Source: Ulva prolifera (lineage: Eukaryota > Chlorophyta > Ulvophyceae > Ulvales > Ulvaceae). Taken from it: 64,000 bases of DNA. The position numbers were made by a program, and so were the translations under genes. The notes under the pieces were generated by a model. The model ran no database searches. It worked only from the letters and a program-made list of their open reading frames with translations, and was not told where the DNA came from. The DNA lies in assembly GCA_023078555.1 (NCBI GenBank), contig CM041202.1:5690522-5754521 (forward strand), in the 5' to 3' direction. Positions 9,500-21,763 of this stretch are shown here, piece after piece (position 1 is the first letter of the stretch; each line of letters opens with the position of its first letter).

Positions 9500-12400
9500 G
9501 CATGCGTGATCACATAAACAGAAAACATATCCATTTGGACAATGACCAGTCGGAAATCCGGCACCCAAGCGACATGCCGCCACAGACTCTGACTTGCGCC
9601 ACAAAATATAACAACACGTACGGTCATCTGGGGGGGGTTTCCAGGTGGTTTACTTCGGGACATGTGGTCCCGTTAAGTCGGAGTTGCCAATGTCCTCTTC
9701 AGGACACGGCTCAGTAAATTCAGATTACTTTACTTATTACAACACAAGCCGACTGGCGGTCAAATCGCGACACTGGCACCCCAGCATCACCACCAATACT
9801 CACGACAACCTACGCCAGTCCACGAAACACCAGAGGCACCGTCGCAAGGACCACGCCGCGCCAGCAAATGCGGCACCAAAGCTGCGACGGCGAAGACGTG
9901 CCCAGCATGATGTGCCGTCGGGGCAGGCAGCCGAACTGCCCCGATGGGTGCACGTGCGATGCATGTCGTCAAGGCATCAGTAGCCTGTGGATGAACAAAC
10001 TGCTTTTCACGACGGTGCCTATAGTTTTTTAGTTTTGGGTATACAAAAGATAGGAGACACACCGGACCGCGCAGACATAAGAACACGCACACGGCCGAGC
10101 TCGACGAATGTAGTGGCCATCAGAGTTGACTCGAGATCTGAGAGCTGTGCTACATGTGGCACTGCTGTCACTGCTGTCACTGTGCATGAGCAGGACCGAT
10201 ACATGCTGCAGTATTGAGACTAGCTGCAGCTGAACATACGTATCAAGTAAGATACCCACGACCATCATCGAGAACGTGCAGCCATGCAGTCACACATTGC
10301 AGTGGCTGCATACATGCTGCCCTGGCGTGGCTGCATCCCAACAGCTATCCCAACAGAGTCATATTTCATCACATCACTGCAACTTGCAGTCTGCAAGCTA
10401 CTGTCTGAGATAAGGTCGAGCACGTAGCCACTGAGGACTGCCGGTAATCGGTGTGACGTTCAGCCACTGCAGGCAGTTATCATAACTGCTACAGCGTGCT
10501 GGAGCCACTGCAGGATACATCAAGGCTGATGTGGGGGCCAGGCATAGGCGTGAGGACCAAACTATACGTGCAACTGGCTCAGAAGATCATCAAATACTCG
10601 GGGGCCATTCTGAATGCCCTCAAGTACAACGATTTCTCAAACAGTCCAAAGAGCATCGAAGGCGGTTTGTGGCGTTGCAATGGCTTTGCCTCGCACGACA
10701 CGAACGGCAATGGCAGGAGGGAGCAACGCTAGGCGGGATCACCTTCATCATAGCATAAATGTATGATGCGGGAGGTTGATGCAGTGGCTCTGATCGTAGA
10801 GACCTCAGCCACGCGCATCGTGGCTGCAGTGGCTTGTTCGCAGATTGAGCGCGCCTTGCCTTCCATATATCGTCGGACGGCGACGTGGATGCTTCACAGA
10901 ATCGACTGCTACTCGCAAGTAGGCAAATTCTTCCCTGTGTTGGAATGTTACGGGACTTCATCCTCGAGAGCATGCCGAAAAGCCATCAAGCAGCGTGAAC
11001 GTGCCCGCGCCTGCCCACCACATGCATAACTCTCTTTACCTGCAGCACTTCACTCTGCGGTCACTCTGTGGTCAAGTAAAATATTGATGGCAGTATGATG
11101 ACACTGTCCGACTGTCTGAGTGAGCGCTGCACGGCACCGTACCACCTTCACATCGAGCAAGCCAAACTCGGCACAGAACATGGCGCCAATGAGATAGATT
11201 ATCCAAAATTGGGCAGCAATTTACCAGCAAAGAGGATTCTCCGCCATCAGCAAGGCCTGCACTGCGCCTAAACAGTGTCGTCTGGACCGAATCTTCGCAT
11301 TCATGGTTTCTGCTTGACCACGGACAGTCCCGCGTCGGAATCCACCATCTCAGTCTTCGCCCTCCACATTATTCAACGTGCTGCGCGACTGTAGCTTTCT
11401 TGTTAGTGTGCATGTGGAGCGTTGAGTCGTTCGACATGGACACGTATCTGAACACCAGCGACTGAGCAGTCTTCTCGCGTTCTTGCCCTCTGAACCTGGT
11501 CACTGCGCTCAGAGCAGCCATGAACGGGATGCACCCAACAAGATGTCGCCAACAACTGTGACTAGACAGGGTGGTTCCGCTGACTTGATGTTTGCTCGAG
11601 CCGCGTTTCTACCTGCGATTGGTCCAGCAAGGCGCTGCTCCTCCCCAAGCTTCAGCATCTCAGAAGAAGACAAGTATGTCGTACCAGAATCATAAACATC
11701 AACCTAATAGCATGAAGAAGCATGTGGAGGCTTTTCTGCAGGTGAAGCAATGGTCACAGCAGCACTTCCTGTGCTGCTGTGCCCACTGTCACCTGCCTGA
11801 TCATCCCGCGGCCTTCTCACCTGCAGTCCATGCTTCTTCCCATACACTGAACGCGTAGGAAACACTGCCATCTGTGGAGTTCTGGGTGGAGCTGCTGACG
11901 AGTGTCACACCTACAGTGCTGTTCGTATGGCATGGCACGCAGCCTCCACCTGTTTGCGCTGTCTGCGTCTGCTCCCCCATCTGATCCCCCAACTCCATTG
12001 CCACACCGATCATTGCTTTGTAGGTTGATTTGTGTGCGTGAATGGTACTGACAGAGGCCGTTCCATTGGTACAGTTGTGACCACACGGCACTGCGCTTGT
12101 TGCTTGTGCAGTAGTGCCTGTTGTCACAGTGCGCTGAGGAACGCATCAGGAACAAGGCAGATAAGAATCACATATTGGTGGGCACCGGCAGTTGGACTTC
12201 TCTGAGTTCCTGCCACGAGGACTCGTGGCATCTCGGCTCACTGGTGCCCTGCCAGGCGTAGGGCCACAGTGCCAGGAGACACCAGGCTCAGGAGGAGGCT
12301 GCCCATGGAAATGCATGGGGAAACTACTGCTCGAGACACCTCCAGGCAGCAAGGGCACGGCTGCCCCAGCTGCAGCGGAAACGCCTCATCAGCCTCCTCA

Positions 12401-12590
12401 CGCCGCTGCCACAGGCTGCATGCGGCTAGTGCGGTTGACCCCTGGTGTTTGTTATTGTGACACGCGACTCAATGTTGTATCATATGTTAATATGAGAAAG
12501 ACAAGGAGGCAGACTAGTGTGTTTGGTTTGTATGTATGCCTTGTTTGACGTATGGTGACAGGTTGTGGAGCATACCAGAGGGTCAGCTGG
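9500..12590. other. No gene recognised
   Basis: Two small neighbouring plus frames (10496-10732 and 10763-11029) and a minus frame (11801-12127) lack recognisable motifs. I see no supportable gene, RNA or element. Confidence 0.4.
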
Positions 12591-12593
12591 CAG

Positions 12594-12605
12594 CCCCCCC
12601 CCCCC
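12594..12605. repeat. Poly-C tract, 12 C
   Basis: An uninterrupted run of 12 C. Confidence 0.9.
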
Positions 12606-13625
12606 TGCGATCATGATGCCTGCAGGCAATTGTCACAATGACAGAGGCGGCATCAGCAAAATCAGCCCCTGCTTGTGGGGTTCGTGTGGTCACCTGCTGC
12701 TCAATTCCATTCTAGTTTCAGGAAGCTGATGCCTCATGGCATCAACAAGTGGCCTGCATCCACACAACACAGTGTCCTGAGGGTGCAAGTTGATGTCTTG
12801 CACCAGCTATCATCTGGCGTTTAGTCATTGCAACTGGGAAGTGCCCTGTGTGTGATTGGCCCCAACAATGGTGGAACAGCTATGATTGGCTACCTACCAT
12901 GTTCAGCCATTGACTACAGTGTGCCTACCAGGTTTAGCCATTGCAACTGTTGGAGGGGAGGTGTGCACCGCGAGATGCAAGCAACTGCCATGCAACTGTC
13001 ATGTTCATCCTGCTGTGTCAAATTTTCCTGCGACTCAGTGGGTCTGGCCTGTTGCACAGATGGCTTTGCCAACTGGCCGTGGTGGCCTGGCCGGCCTCCT
13101 GTGGCCACTCAGCTCGGGTGCGTCTGATCATGCATGCGTTCATGAGCCAAAGTGGGCTGTGCTCGCTGAGGTCTGCTTGAACAGATCTGCTTGTGGCTGG
13201 TACAGCAGCAACAGCAGCATGGCACGTCCATGTGCGGTGCAAGACCACACTGAATCGCAGGTGGCGCGGGCTCGAGGGATGTGTTTAAATGAATTCAGAA
13301 GACCTGTTTCAGAGCACAGGTGGATAAACATGTGCCACATGCGATCTGAAACATGCATGTTGATGGCACAGCATGTGGATGGCATGCATGTGGATGTTGT
13401 TCCACACAGCATCCCACCATGAACTGTCTGCCACAGACAAGCCACCAAGTCACCAATGCAGGTCTAGAGTCATGGTGATGCATGGAGCTTGGGAATATGG
13501 GCATACCTCCAGCAACCGTGGCTGGTGTCTGACATAGCTATTTGACCATAGTGAATGGACTCTGAGGCTCGACACACATCACTAGAGGCTGCCTGCCGGA
13601 TTCGCGGTGCTGCCCGCCTCCTCAC

Positions 13626-13895
13626 CTGATAGGAGTCCCCGGAGCCCATGCGCCTGGCCATTGCTAGCTCTGTGGGACACCAAAGACATTCCGTTGACTG
13701 CACATTGACTCCGTCATGCGTATTTGCAGCGGGACCCAGTATGGGGCAGATGTCCACATACCTAGCCCATGGTATGATCATGCGATCGAGCTCGAGCGCC
13801 ACTCGTCCATTGAGCGCTTTCTTGCCAGACTGTCGCCCGCCTTTGTCCCTGAGCTCATGAAGTGTCTGCTCCCGCGATTTGTTGGTGCCAGCCAT
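13626..13895 (-). CDS. Hypothetical exon of unknown function
   Basis: A minus-strand frame starts with ATG GCT (13895) and runs 90 codons to a plausible phase-0 donor, CAG|GTGAGG, at 13626. The peptide is polar and begins MAGTNKSREQ; no domain was recognised. Sequence just past the donor contains GGCGGGCAGCACCGCGAA, an 18-mer also present in the family-3 copy at 4966-4984, so the exon may be part of, or interrupted by, a retroelement. No following exon could be assigned. This is a weak call. Confidence 0.25.
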
Positions 13896-13899
13896 GCGG

Positions 13900-15228
13900 G
13901 AGTCGAGGCACGGCTGGCCAATTGCGGATCAGTGAGTTTCGAAACTCAGTTTAGGCTATCAGTACTAGTACAGCAAAGATACATAGGCGGTCTTGGTGTT
14001 TCTACCCGCACTCCGCAGCCTGCACTACGCCGGCACTGCAGCACGGCAGCAGTACCGCTGCAGTAAAAATGTGTCCTTCACTGTAATGACGCAAAGCAAA
14101 AAGAATGAGCTGCGGCAGATTGCTGTGGTGGTGACAGGGGCAGAAGAACAGCGGCTCGCTGCACAAGAAACAAACCAGCAAGAAAGCGCAGACAGCGTGC
14201 TGAGCACAGAACAAACCAGTAGCTAATAGCCTGCACAATGCTGGGCTGACTTGCTGTACAGGCACGCTGTATTCTTATTGCTACAAGAGTTGACGGCTGT
14301 CATCCGCTCACATAGGATCGCACCCGCCCGCCGCCCTGGCGATCACTAACATCGGTGGCACCGTCCGAGTGTGGGTGCCATGGACCCGCATTTGGAGGTA
14401 CCTGCTGCACCGGTGCAGCAGGAAGCAAGGTATCGTCGTCACTGAACGGGGCACTGGACGTTTCGGGGACTGGAAGGTAAAAGCAACGGCGGGGACGCCA
14501 GGGGCGCTGGACGAAGACTCAGGACGAAGACTCGGAGGCCTGGACAGGCCAGCAAACAGCAGTAAGAACGGAAGAGGCGCGGGCACCAGATGATCCGAGC
14601 ATTCACACAGACGACAGTAGCTCGTGTTACTGTGTTGTTGCATTACATGGAGTGAGTTGGGGGGCCCGCCGAGCGTCATACTGTCCCCATGCACAGAACT
14701 GGGAATGAGCACAGAACTGGGAATTCAGATTTACTTTACTTTTCTAGGCGAGGCTGCCGCACTGCAGTGCTGGGTCGCCTTGCAGCATGCGCAGTTCAGG
14801 GCTGCCCACAGATTTTGTTCATCAGGCATGAAACATATCTGGCAACATGTATATACGCGTACGCGTACTCGTGGTGATCAGGCCCAATGAAACAACAAGG
14901 CACTCCATGCGTGCGTGTAACGATTGTCCACAGCGCTAGCTGCCCGCCCACAATCAGCTGTCTCGGCAGAAAGACTTGACAGTACATCAGCTGCAGCCTG
15001 CAGCTGCCGGTGCCCCTGTGCTCAGCAAGCTTTGCTGAGACTCCCAGAGTCTATGTTATTCGGTTGCAATGAGCCTGGAGTATCGGAGAAATGCAGCCGG
15101 GGTGCCGCGGATGACTTGATCTGCACCGGGACCACAAGCTGCAGTCATGACTGGACGGGATTCTTTGGCTGGCTTGCTGTTGGTGGGTGGTTGCTCCCCT
15201 GTGTGCACTGGCCAGTGTCCGGACAACA

Positions 15229-15230
<2 letters not shown>
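13900..15230. other. No gene recognised
   Basis: Short overlapping frames only; no domain, RNA gene or element identified. Confidence 0.4.

Positions 15231-15261
<31 letters not shown>
15231..15261. repeat. Poly-C tract, 31 C
   Basis: An uninterrupted run of 31 C. It makes apparent proline runs in frames that cross it; these are not evidence of coding. Confidence 0.9.
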
Positions 15262-16198
15262 TGGGCTCCTGTCCTCTGTGCACACCTTCACTATTATCAG
15301 CTCTCAGGCAGCTCTCATAACCAGTCACCCCGCCAGCACCCCCCTCAAAGGAGATCTCCACGGAGGATTCTGTCGCACTTCGAAGATCGGGCCCTGTCTG
15401 TCCGCCAGCCCGCCTCTGCGTGTGTGTGGCCATCAATTAATCACTGCCAGATTTGGTGAAGGCAGCTTTTCAAATTCTTCCGAAAACTCTGTGACAGGTC
15501 GCAGTCACAGTACTAGTGCACCCAGCTCATGTGCACAGACAGCCTCACGTGAGTACTGATGGCATGCAACCCCAGCTAGGTCACTGCCACCAGCTACACT
15601 GTTGGCAATGAACTCCAGAGAGAATTAGTACCTCAGCATACCTGCCTGTGTTGCCATGTGTTTGGCAGTGCTGCCATGTGATGTGCACATGTGGTGTACA
15701 CAATGCATGCACCCTAGGGTGAGATCATTCTTTGTCAGGAAAACCTGGTGAGAGTGCCCCGGCGTTGAATGTCAGGTGTCAGAGATGGTCAGTGTCGTTG
15801 TACGCCGCCACTGCTAGTGGCAGCTGGAGCTCCGGCCGGCCCTGTCGAGCCCGATTACTCCGTGATCAGCTACAGCTACCCACAGCGGTGTGCACCGGTC
15901 ACCGGAACAAGGCATTGATATCGATCGATCTACACGTCTCCACCTGCTGGATCCCGGCTGACTACATCACGCCGTACACTAGACTGCAATGTTCGGATCG
16001 TGGAGTCGCGCGAGCATAGACATTCGCGCGCGAGCATTGCCATGACGTGCATGTCACTGGCAGCTCACAAGCCTCCGGCCCCTTGTGAGCGCTCGTCCCT
16101 GATGCATGATGTTCAACTTGAATACGGCCCCCGTGGCCCGTGGGGTACTACCGTAGTGAATAGGAGTCCTCCCGGTGGACCCTGGGATGCCGGAATGC
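15262..16198. other. No gene recognised; flank of the copia element
   Basis: No supportable coding or RNA feature up to the copia target-site duplication. Confidence 0.45.
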
Positions 16199-16203
16199 AT
16201 CAT

Positions 16204-16484
16204 TGTTGTGATGTACCAGCCGTGGTACATGTGCACGCATAAATAATCATGGCGTGAGGGGTGTCAGGCATAGCGTGTACTGCATGCATGACACGTCTGA
16301 TGAGTGTTTAGCGATGATGGCTGCGCAGTTGATGCGGCAGCCATGCAGAGCACTGTGACATGCAATTGACAATAAGTATGTGGTGTATCGAAGATACACT
16401 ATCGGTTCAGATAGATCTATAGATAGATCTAAGCATATGAGTGCTGTAATATGTACTGCACAGGTCATCTGCTGAATCACAACA
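16204..16484 (+). repeat. 5' LTR of copia element
   Basis: 281 bp, starts TGTTGTGATG and ends ATCACAACA. A TATA-like CATAAATAATC sits near 16238. TGTAA at 16445-16449, about 35 bp before the LTR end, would be the chlorophyte-type polyadenylation signal. Confidence 0.95.
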
Positions 16485-16496
16485 GGTTATGGGCCT
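16485..16496 (+). promoter_or_regulatory. Primer-binding site matching initiator tRNA anticodon arm
   Basis: The bases just inside the 5' LTR, GGTTATGGGC, are complementary to the anticodon-loop region of eukaryotic initiator tRNA-Met (CAU anticodon), not to a tRNA 3' CCA end. Drosophila copia is known to prime from an internally cut initiator-tRNA half in the same way. The match is about 10 bases, then diverges. Confidence 0.65.
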
Positions 16497-16789
16497 GCCG
16501 CCTTCCACTGCTTAGCCGGTACCGTTTATAGAAAGGCTCCTAGGTCTTGAGACTCGATAGTGATGCCGGTTTCTTACGGTAGGTGAAAGCCTGGTAGGTA
16601 GAGCTTCAGGTTCGGTCAAACGGCCATCGACTGGTCGCTGAGGACTGAGAAGCACCGCTGTGCACAGATTTGAATCTGCGGGAGCGCAGTGCATAAGATA
16701 CTGTTTGACGCAGTGTGACGCAGGTTGTGTGTCGGTCAAAGTTTTTTTTTGGTTCGACTATCGACGCAACAAGTCAAATCGACGCAACG

Positions 16790-19700
16790 ATGGGAATGTC
16801 AGACTTTATGAAAGTCACTCAATTGACCATGACAAACTATCACCGATGGAAAGGGGACATTCATTCTGCTTTAATTCTCTGTGGATTCTGGCCGGCTGTG
16901 GAACAGAACGCAGAGTACGCGGCGCTCGACGCTGCCGGGAAGCTTAAGATGTCACAAAAAGCCCTTGCAGTGATACGAATGAACACGTCATCAGGTCTGA
17001 GGATTCATATCGACAGTGCCAATTCAGCAAAGGACGCTTGGGAAGCACTGGAAAGCATATTCACGACTGAATCTCTCGGTGCAAAGAATCGGATGAGGGA
17101 TGAGCTGCACGCGTTGCGGCGGGAAGAAAAAGAAACAGCATTTGAGTTCGCTAGCAGAGCCAAGACTCTGCAATGCAGAATGTTAGATGGCTGTGGAATT
17201 CGTGTCCCGGATGATGAAATCATTCACGCGGTCATGAGAGGGCTTGGTCCGGAGTATACAATTTTCAAAAGATGCATGTCTCAAACCGTCAAGAGCATGA
17301 CTCTAAATGAATTTTGCAATCGACTGCTCGAGGAGCAGCCAGACTCTTCGATGGAACAATTGGAATCGGAGCTCCAAGCGTTCCATGTGCAGAATTCAGG
17401 TGGCAGACAAGCCAAAGCCCCGCCACCTAGGAGATCGCATAAGCCAAAAGCAGAGGATCCACCAAAATCGAAGCGTTTTACAGGGAAATGTTTCAACTGT
17501 GGAAAGAAAGGACATCGTAAACCGGATTGTCCAGCTTTGAAAATGCAAACTCCTACTGACCAAAACGCCAGTCGAGCAGAAAAAGACCCGCCAGCTATGT
17601 GCAACTATCTTGTATACAACGTGTCAGAAGTTGTAGACAGCCCCAGTGCTGATGAGGTAGAGGAACATGTGGTGGACACTGGAGACGTTTTCAATTTGAT
17701 GAACTGCGCAAAAGCATGCAAAGTTCTCATGGAAAACAGCACTGGAATCAGCATCCACACTGTCAGAAATGTATTGCCAACAATGATGATGATACATGAG
17801 AAGTATCCAGGAATATCAAACAAGGATTTGGTTAGCATTTTCCTCGGGACTACCCAGCCCACAATTTCCAAGGATGCGCGTGCCTTGATGCAACAGCATG
17901 ACTTCATGACTCCGTGGGTACCTAATTTACATCATGAAGATGACGATTTTGTTTATCATGTCGCAAATCACGCTGCAGCGGGTGAAATGCACATTCAGGG
18001 GAAGCTGCAAAGAGTTTTGTTTGACTCAGGAACAAACGTACATGTGGCGAATTTCAAGTCAGGTGTAGCCGTGAAGAGCTACACGCCTTTTGCCAGCACA
18101 GCTAACAGAAGTGTGCAGATGGGTGGGGGTGAGAAACACAGGGCGCTGGGTCTCGTGGACTACGAGATTGCAGTGCAAGAAGGTTTCAAGCTGCAGATCA
18201 CAGGGGCATTGTACGTGCCAACAGTGACAGCAAACTTGATTTCAGTTAGCAAAGCAGCCAAGTCTTCAAAATCTAGACTCAGTTTTGGAGAGCATGATGT
18301 CATCGCCACAGTGGGTGGCAGAGAAGTGATCATCGGCAAGTTGTCTGGTGGATTCTATGAGACATCTGTAACTCAGCAGAGTTATGAGAAGCCCAAGACT
18401 GTGTCATGGGCGGAACCGCTGGAAGTTTTTCATGTCTCATATGACTTGCTTCACAAGCGACTAGGGCATCCATCGCCCACTGTTATCAAACACATGTGCA
18501 AACATGATTGTTTGAAATGCATGCCAGAGAAGCTAGGTGCACCAAGCCATGTCTGTGAGTCTTGCATGAAAGCGCATCAAGCCAAGTTGCCTTTCGATGA
18601 ATCTGAGTCAATCGCTGACAAGCCAATGACACTGGTTCACGTGGACACCATGGGTCCATTCCCACTGCCGAGTATATCAGGTGCAAGATATGCTGTGGTC
18701 ATGATCGATGACTACTCTCGCATGATAGCAGTGGTATGTGTCAAATCAAAAGCTGACATACCGGAGCGATTGACGTTCGCGCTGGGGCAGCTGCAACATT
18801 TGTCCAGGCAGCAGATGTTGTTCATGAGGTCAGACTACGGGTCTGAGTTCATAAATGCCAGAGTTCGAAAGTTTTTGGACTCGCAATTCATCAAACATCA
18901 GAAAAGCTGCGTTTACACACCAGAGCAGAATGGCAGAGTTGAAAGATCAAATCGGTCACTTATGGAAAAACTGCGGGCTTTGATGTTCGAATCACATGCA
19001 CCAGCATGCATGTGGGAGGAGGCTTTGAATACGGCTGTGAAGCTGTACAACATGACAGCCTCCACACGCAGAAAGAAGACTCCATATGAGTTATTCTGGG
19101 GGATTAAACCAAGCTGCGATGCACTCAGAGTTTTTGGGTGCAAGGCTTTTGTTCAAGTACCCGAACAGAAGAGAAATAAGCTTGATGAGCGATCAGTGGT
19201 GGGTACCATGATTGGTTACTCACAGTCATCCAAGGCGTACCGGATCCTGATTCCGGATGGTGACAGGTTCAAAGTGACAGAATCTAGACACGTCAGATTC
19301 GACGAAAATGCGCCTGGGCCATGGATGACGGACAAGTCTTGCACAGACGAAGGCATCGATTTCAGTGACAACGTATTGATGCCGAACATGGGGAGAATGT
19401 TGCAGCAGCAGGATTTCCACCCTGCAGCCGCAGGTATCCAGCAGCAGGAAGGTGCAGGTGTTCAGCAACAAGACGTACAGCAACAAGATGAAATGCCTAT
19501 GCATGAGCCAGAAGTTGCAGGACAGCAAATAGATGATGCAGATGAAGTGCATGAACCGCATGAACATCTAGATGAGGCTGAGCTGAATGCACATGACAAT
19601 GATGGTCAGGTGGCAGCTGCACAGGACCTGCCGGTAGCTGCACAGGAACAGGGAATGATTGATGCAGACATGCCAGAATTGGAAGATGCATCAGTCGCAT

Positions 19701-21439
19701 CAGATCTACAGGACCCAGAGGAACTGGACGATCATGCTCCTGGGGAGCAGGTGATGCAGGATCAGATAGCACATGAGCCAGAGGCTGGGGAGCCACCAGC
19801 ACAATTTGGCAGGCCAAAGCGAAACACCGGGCCACCAGCTAGATATGCAGATTACAGGGCATATCATGCAGATTTGCAGGAGGAACCCAGAACATTCCAT
19901 GAAATCAAGTTCAGACTGGACAAGGAGCAATGGTATGAGGCAATCGCAAAGGAAAATCAGGACATGATCAAAAACGGGATGTATGATGTCATTGATTGCA
20001 GCGATATGCCACCGGGAACCAAGGCAATTCCAACAAAGTATGTGTTTAAGTTCAAAAAGGATGAACTGGGCCGAATTGAGCGATTCAGAGCCCGATTCGT
20101 GGCCATGGGATGTGAGCAAAAGGAGGGCATTGACTACGTTGAGGTTTATGCACCGGTCAGCAAGTATGCTACGGCCAGGATGCTTATGTCAGAGGTAGTG
20201 CAGAATGACTTGGATCTGGTGCAGCTAGATGTCACAGCAGCGTTCATGCACAGTGACCTCGAAGAAACTGTCTATGTCAAACCTCCGCCAGACTATCCAA
20301 TCAAAGGAAAGGTTTGGAAGCTTAACAAGGCCATGAATGGTCTAAAGCAAGCAGGGCGTGCATGGTTTATGCACCTCAAGAGATGCCTGCTCAATCTGGG
20401 GATGACAGTGGCTCACGCAGATGAGAGCCTGTACATTTTCAGAGCTGATGGTGACGATAGGGAACCCACGTATGTGCTCGTGTACGTGGATGACCTCATT
20501 CTTGCAGGGAAGAGAAACAAAATTCAGTGGATCATTGAGTCTCTTAAGAAACAGCTGGAAATCGTTGACAAAGGAGATGCAAAGTTGTTCTTGGGAATGG
20601 AAATCATTCGAGACAGAGCCGCCGGAACGCTGTGGCTAGGTCAGAGTCAGCATGCATCTGATTTACTCAGCAAGTTTGGGATGACTCAGGCAAAGGGTAG
20701 AAAAACTCCATTGGATGTCAAACTCAGTTTGCAGAAGTTTGATGGAACTGCAAATCAGAAAGATCTGAAGCATTATCAGAGTTTGATTGGAAGTCTTCTC
20801 TATCTAGCAAACTGCACAAGGCCAGACTTGGCGCAGTCTGTGGGTTTGCTGGCACGCTTCATGTCAAATCCGTCGCAGGAGCACATGGAAGCTGGCAAGC
20901 AGGTTCTCAGGTACCTTGCAGGTACCAAGGAGCTGGGGCTATCGTTTAAAAGGTCCAGCCCTAACAGCATCAAGGGATATTGTGATGCCGACTATGCAGG
21001 GGATTTAGATAAACGCAAGTCCACGTCTGGATATGTGTTCACTAGATCCGGGGGAGCTATTTCATGGAGCTCCAAATTGCAGAGCACAGTGGCACAGTCC
21101 ACGTGTGAGGCTGAATTCATAGCCGCGGCACATGCAGCAAAGGAAGCTTTGTGGTTGCGCGACCTTCAAGCAGAATTCAGAAGACGCGTTGACCCAGTGA
21201 TGATGTTTGGTGACAATCAGGGAGATCTCAAGCTGATTCATCACCCGCATGCGCATCAACGCACCAAGCACATTGATGTGGCCCACCGATTTGTTCAGGA
21301 CAGAGTGGAACGTGGGGAGCTTCAAGTAGAGTACATATCTACTCATGATATGGTGGCCGACTGCATGACCAAGGGAGTGCCCATGGCTAAGTTGTGGGAG
21401 AACATCCGGGACATGGGACTAACCAACAGACCAGCATAA
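16790..21439 (+). CDS. Copia gag-pol polyprotein
   Basis: A single 1549-codon frame with no internal stop. Start ATG at 16790 is chosen because the frame open to its left lacks gag features. Order by residue: gag of UBN2 type (about 1-215); CCHC knuckle CFNCGKKGHRKPDC (about 233-247); an atypical insert with a helix-turn-helix-like stretch (about 320-365); aspartic protease DSGT (about 412); integrase with HHCC finger ending CESC and catalytic D619, D682, E718 (D-D35-E spacing); Q-rich and acidic linker (about 875-1010); reverse transcriptase with YVDD (about 1232); RNase H with DADYAGD (about 1400). All catalytic residues looked for are present, so the polyprotein appears functional. The frame carries no introns and looks less GC-rich than the host genes. 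Confidence 0.95.
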   Translation: MGMSDFMKVTQLTMTNYHRWKGDIHSALILCGFWPAVEQNAEYAALDAAGKLKMSQKALAVIRMNTSSGLRIHIDSANSAKDAWEALESIFTTESLGAKNRMRDELHALRREEKETAFEFASRAKTLQCRMLDGCGIRVPDDEIIHAVMRGLGPEYTIFKRCMSQTVKSMTLNEFCNRLLEEQPDSSMEQLESELQAFHVQNSGGRQAKAPPPRRSHKPKAEDPPKSKRFTGKCFNCGKKGHRKPDCPALKMQTPTDQNASRAEKDPPAMCNYLVYNVSEVVDSPSADEVEEHVVDTGDVFNLMNCAKACKVLMENSTGISIHTVRNVLPTMMMIHEKYPGISNKDLVSIFLGTTQPTISKDARALMQQHDFMTPWVPNLHHEDDDFVYHVANHAAAGEMHIQGKLQRVLFDSGTNVHVANFKSGVAVKSYTPFASTANRSVQMGGGEKHRALGLVDYEIAVQEGFKLQITGALYVPTVTANLISVSKAAKSSKSRLSFGEHDVIATVGGREVIIGKLSGGFYETSVTQQSYEKPKTVSWAEPLEVFHVSYDLLHKRLGHPSPTVIKHMCKHDCLKCMPEKLGAPSHVCESCMKAHQAKLPFDESESIADKPMTLVHVDTMGPFPLPSISGARYAVVMIDDYSRMIAVVCVKSKADIPERLTFALGQLQHLSRQQMLFMRSDYGSEFINARVRKFLDSQFIKHQKSCVYTPEQNGRVERSNRSLMEKLRALMFESHAPACMWEEALNTAVKLYNMTASTRRKKTPYELFWGIKPSCDALRVFGCKAFVQVPEQKRNKLDERSVVGTMIGYSQSSKAYRILIPDGDRFKVTESRHVRFDENAPGPWMTDKSCTDEGIDFSDNVLMPNMGRMLQQQDFHPAAAGIQQQEGAGVQQQDVQQQDEMPMHEPEVAGQQIDDADEVHEPHEHLDEAELNAHDNDGQVAAAQDLPVAAQEQGMIDADMPELEDASVASDLQDPEELDDHAPGEQVMQDQIAHEPEAGEPPAQFGRPKRNTGPPARYADYRAYHADLQEEPRTFHEIKFRLDKEQWYEAIAKENQDMIKNGMYDVIDCSDMPPGTKAIPTKYVFKFKKDELGRIERFRARFVAMGCEQKEGIDYVEVYAPVSKYATARMLMSEVVQNDLDLVQLDVTAAFMHSDLEETVYVKPPPDYPIKGKVWKLNKAMNGLKQAGRAWFMHLKRCLLNLGMTVAHADESLYIFRADGDDREPTYVLVYVDDLILAGKRNKIQWIIESLKKQLEIVDKGDAKLFLGMEIIRDRAAGTLWLGQSQHASDLLSKFGMTQAKGRKTPLDVKLSLQKFDGTANQKDLKHYQSLIGSLLYLANCTRPDLAQSVGLLARFMSNPSQEHMEAGKQVLRYLAGTKELGLSFKRSSPNSIKGYCDADYAGDLDKRKSTSGYVFTRSGGAISWSSKLQSTVAQSTCEAEFIAAAHAAKEALWLRDLQAEFRRRVDPVMMFGDNQGDLKLIHHPHAHQRTKHIDVAHRFVQDRVERGELQVEYISTHDMVADCMTKGVPMAKLWENIRDMGLTNRPA

Positions 21440-21482
21440 GCAATGGGATGCATTCAATTCAAGCAATGCCTTCCATGGGGAG

Positions 21483-21763
21483 TGTTGTGATGTACCAGCC
21501 GTGGTACATGTGCACGCATAAATAATCATGGCGTGAGGGGTGTCAGGCATAGCGTGTACTGCATGCATGACACGTCTGATGAGTGTTTAGCGATGATGGC
21601 TGCGCAGTTGATGCGGCAGCCATGCAGAGCACTGTGACATGCAATTGACAATAAGTATGTGGTGTATCGAAGATACACTATCGGTTCAGATAGATCTATA
21701 GATAGATCTAAGCATATGAGTGCTGTAATATGTACTGCACAGGTCATCTGCTGAATCACAACA
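21483..21763 (+). repeat. 3' LTR of copia element
   Basis: 281 bp, no difference found from the 5' LTR. It is followed by the second copy of the ATCAT duplication. Confidence 0.95.
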
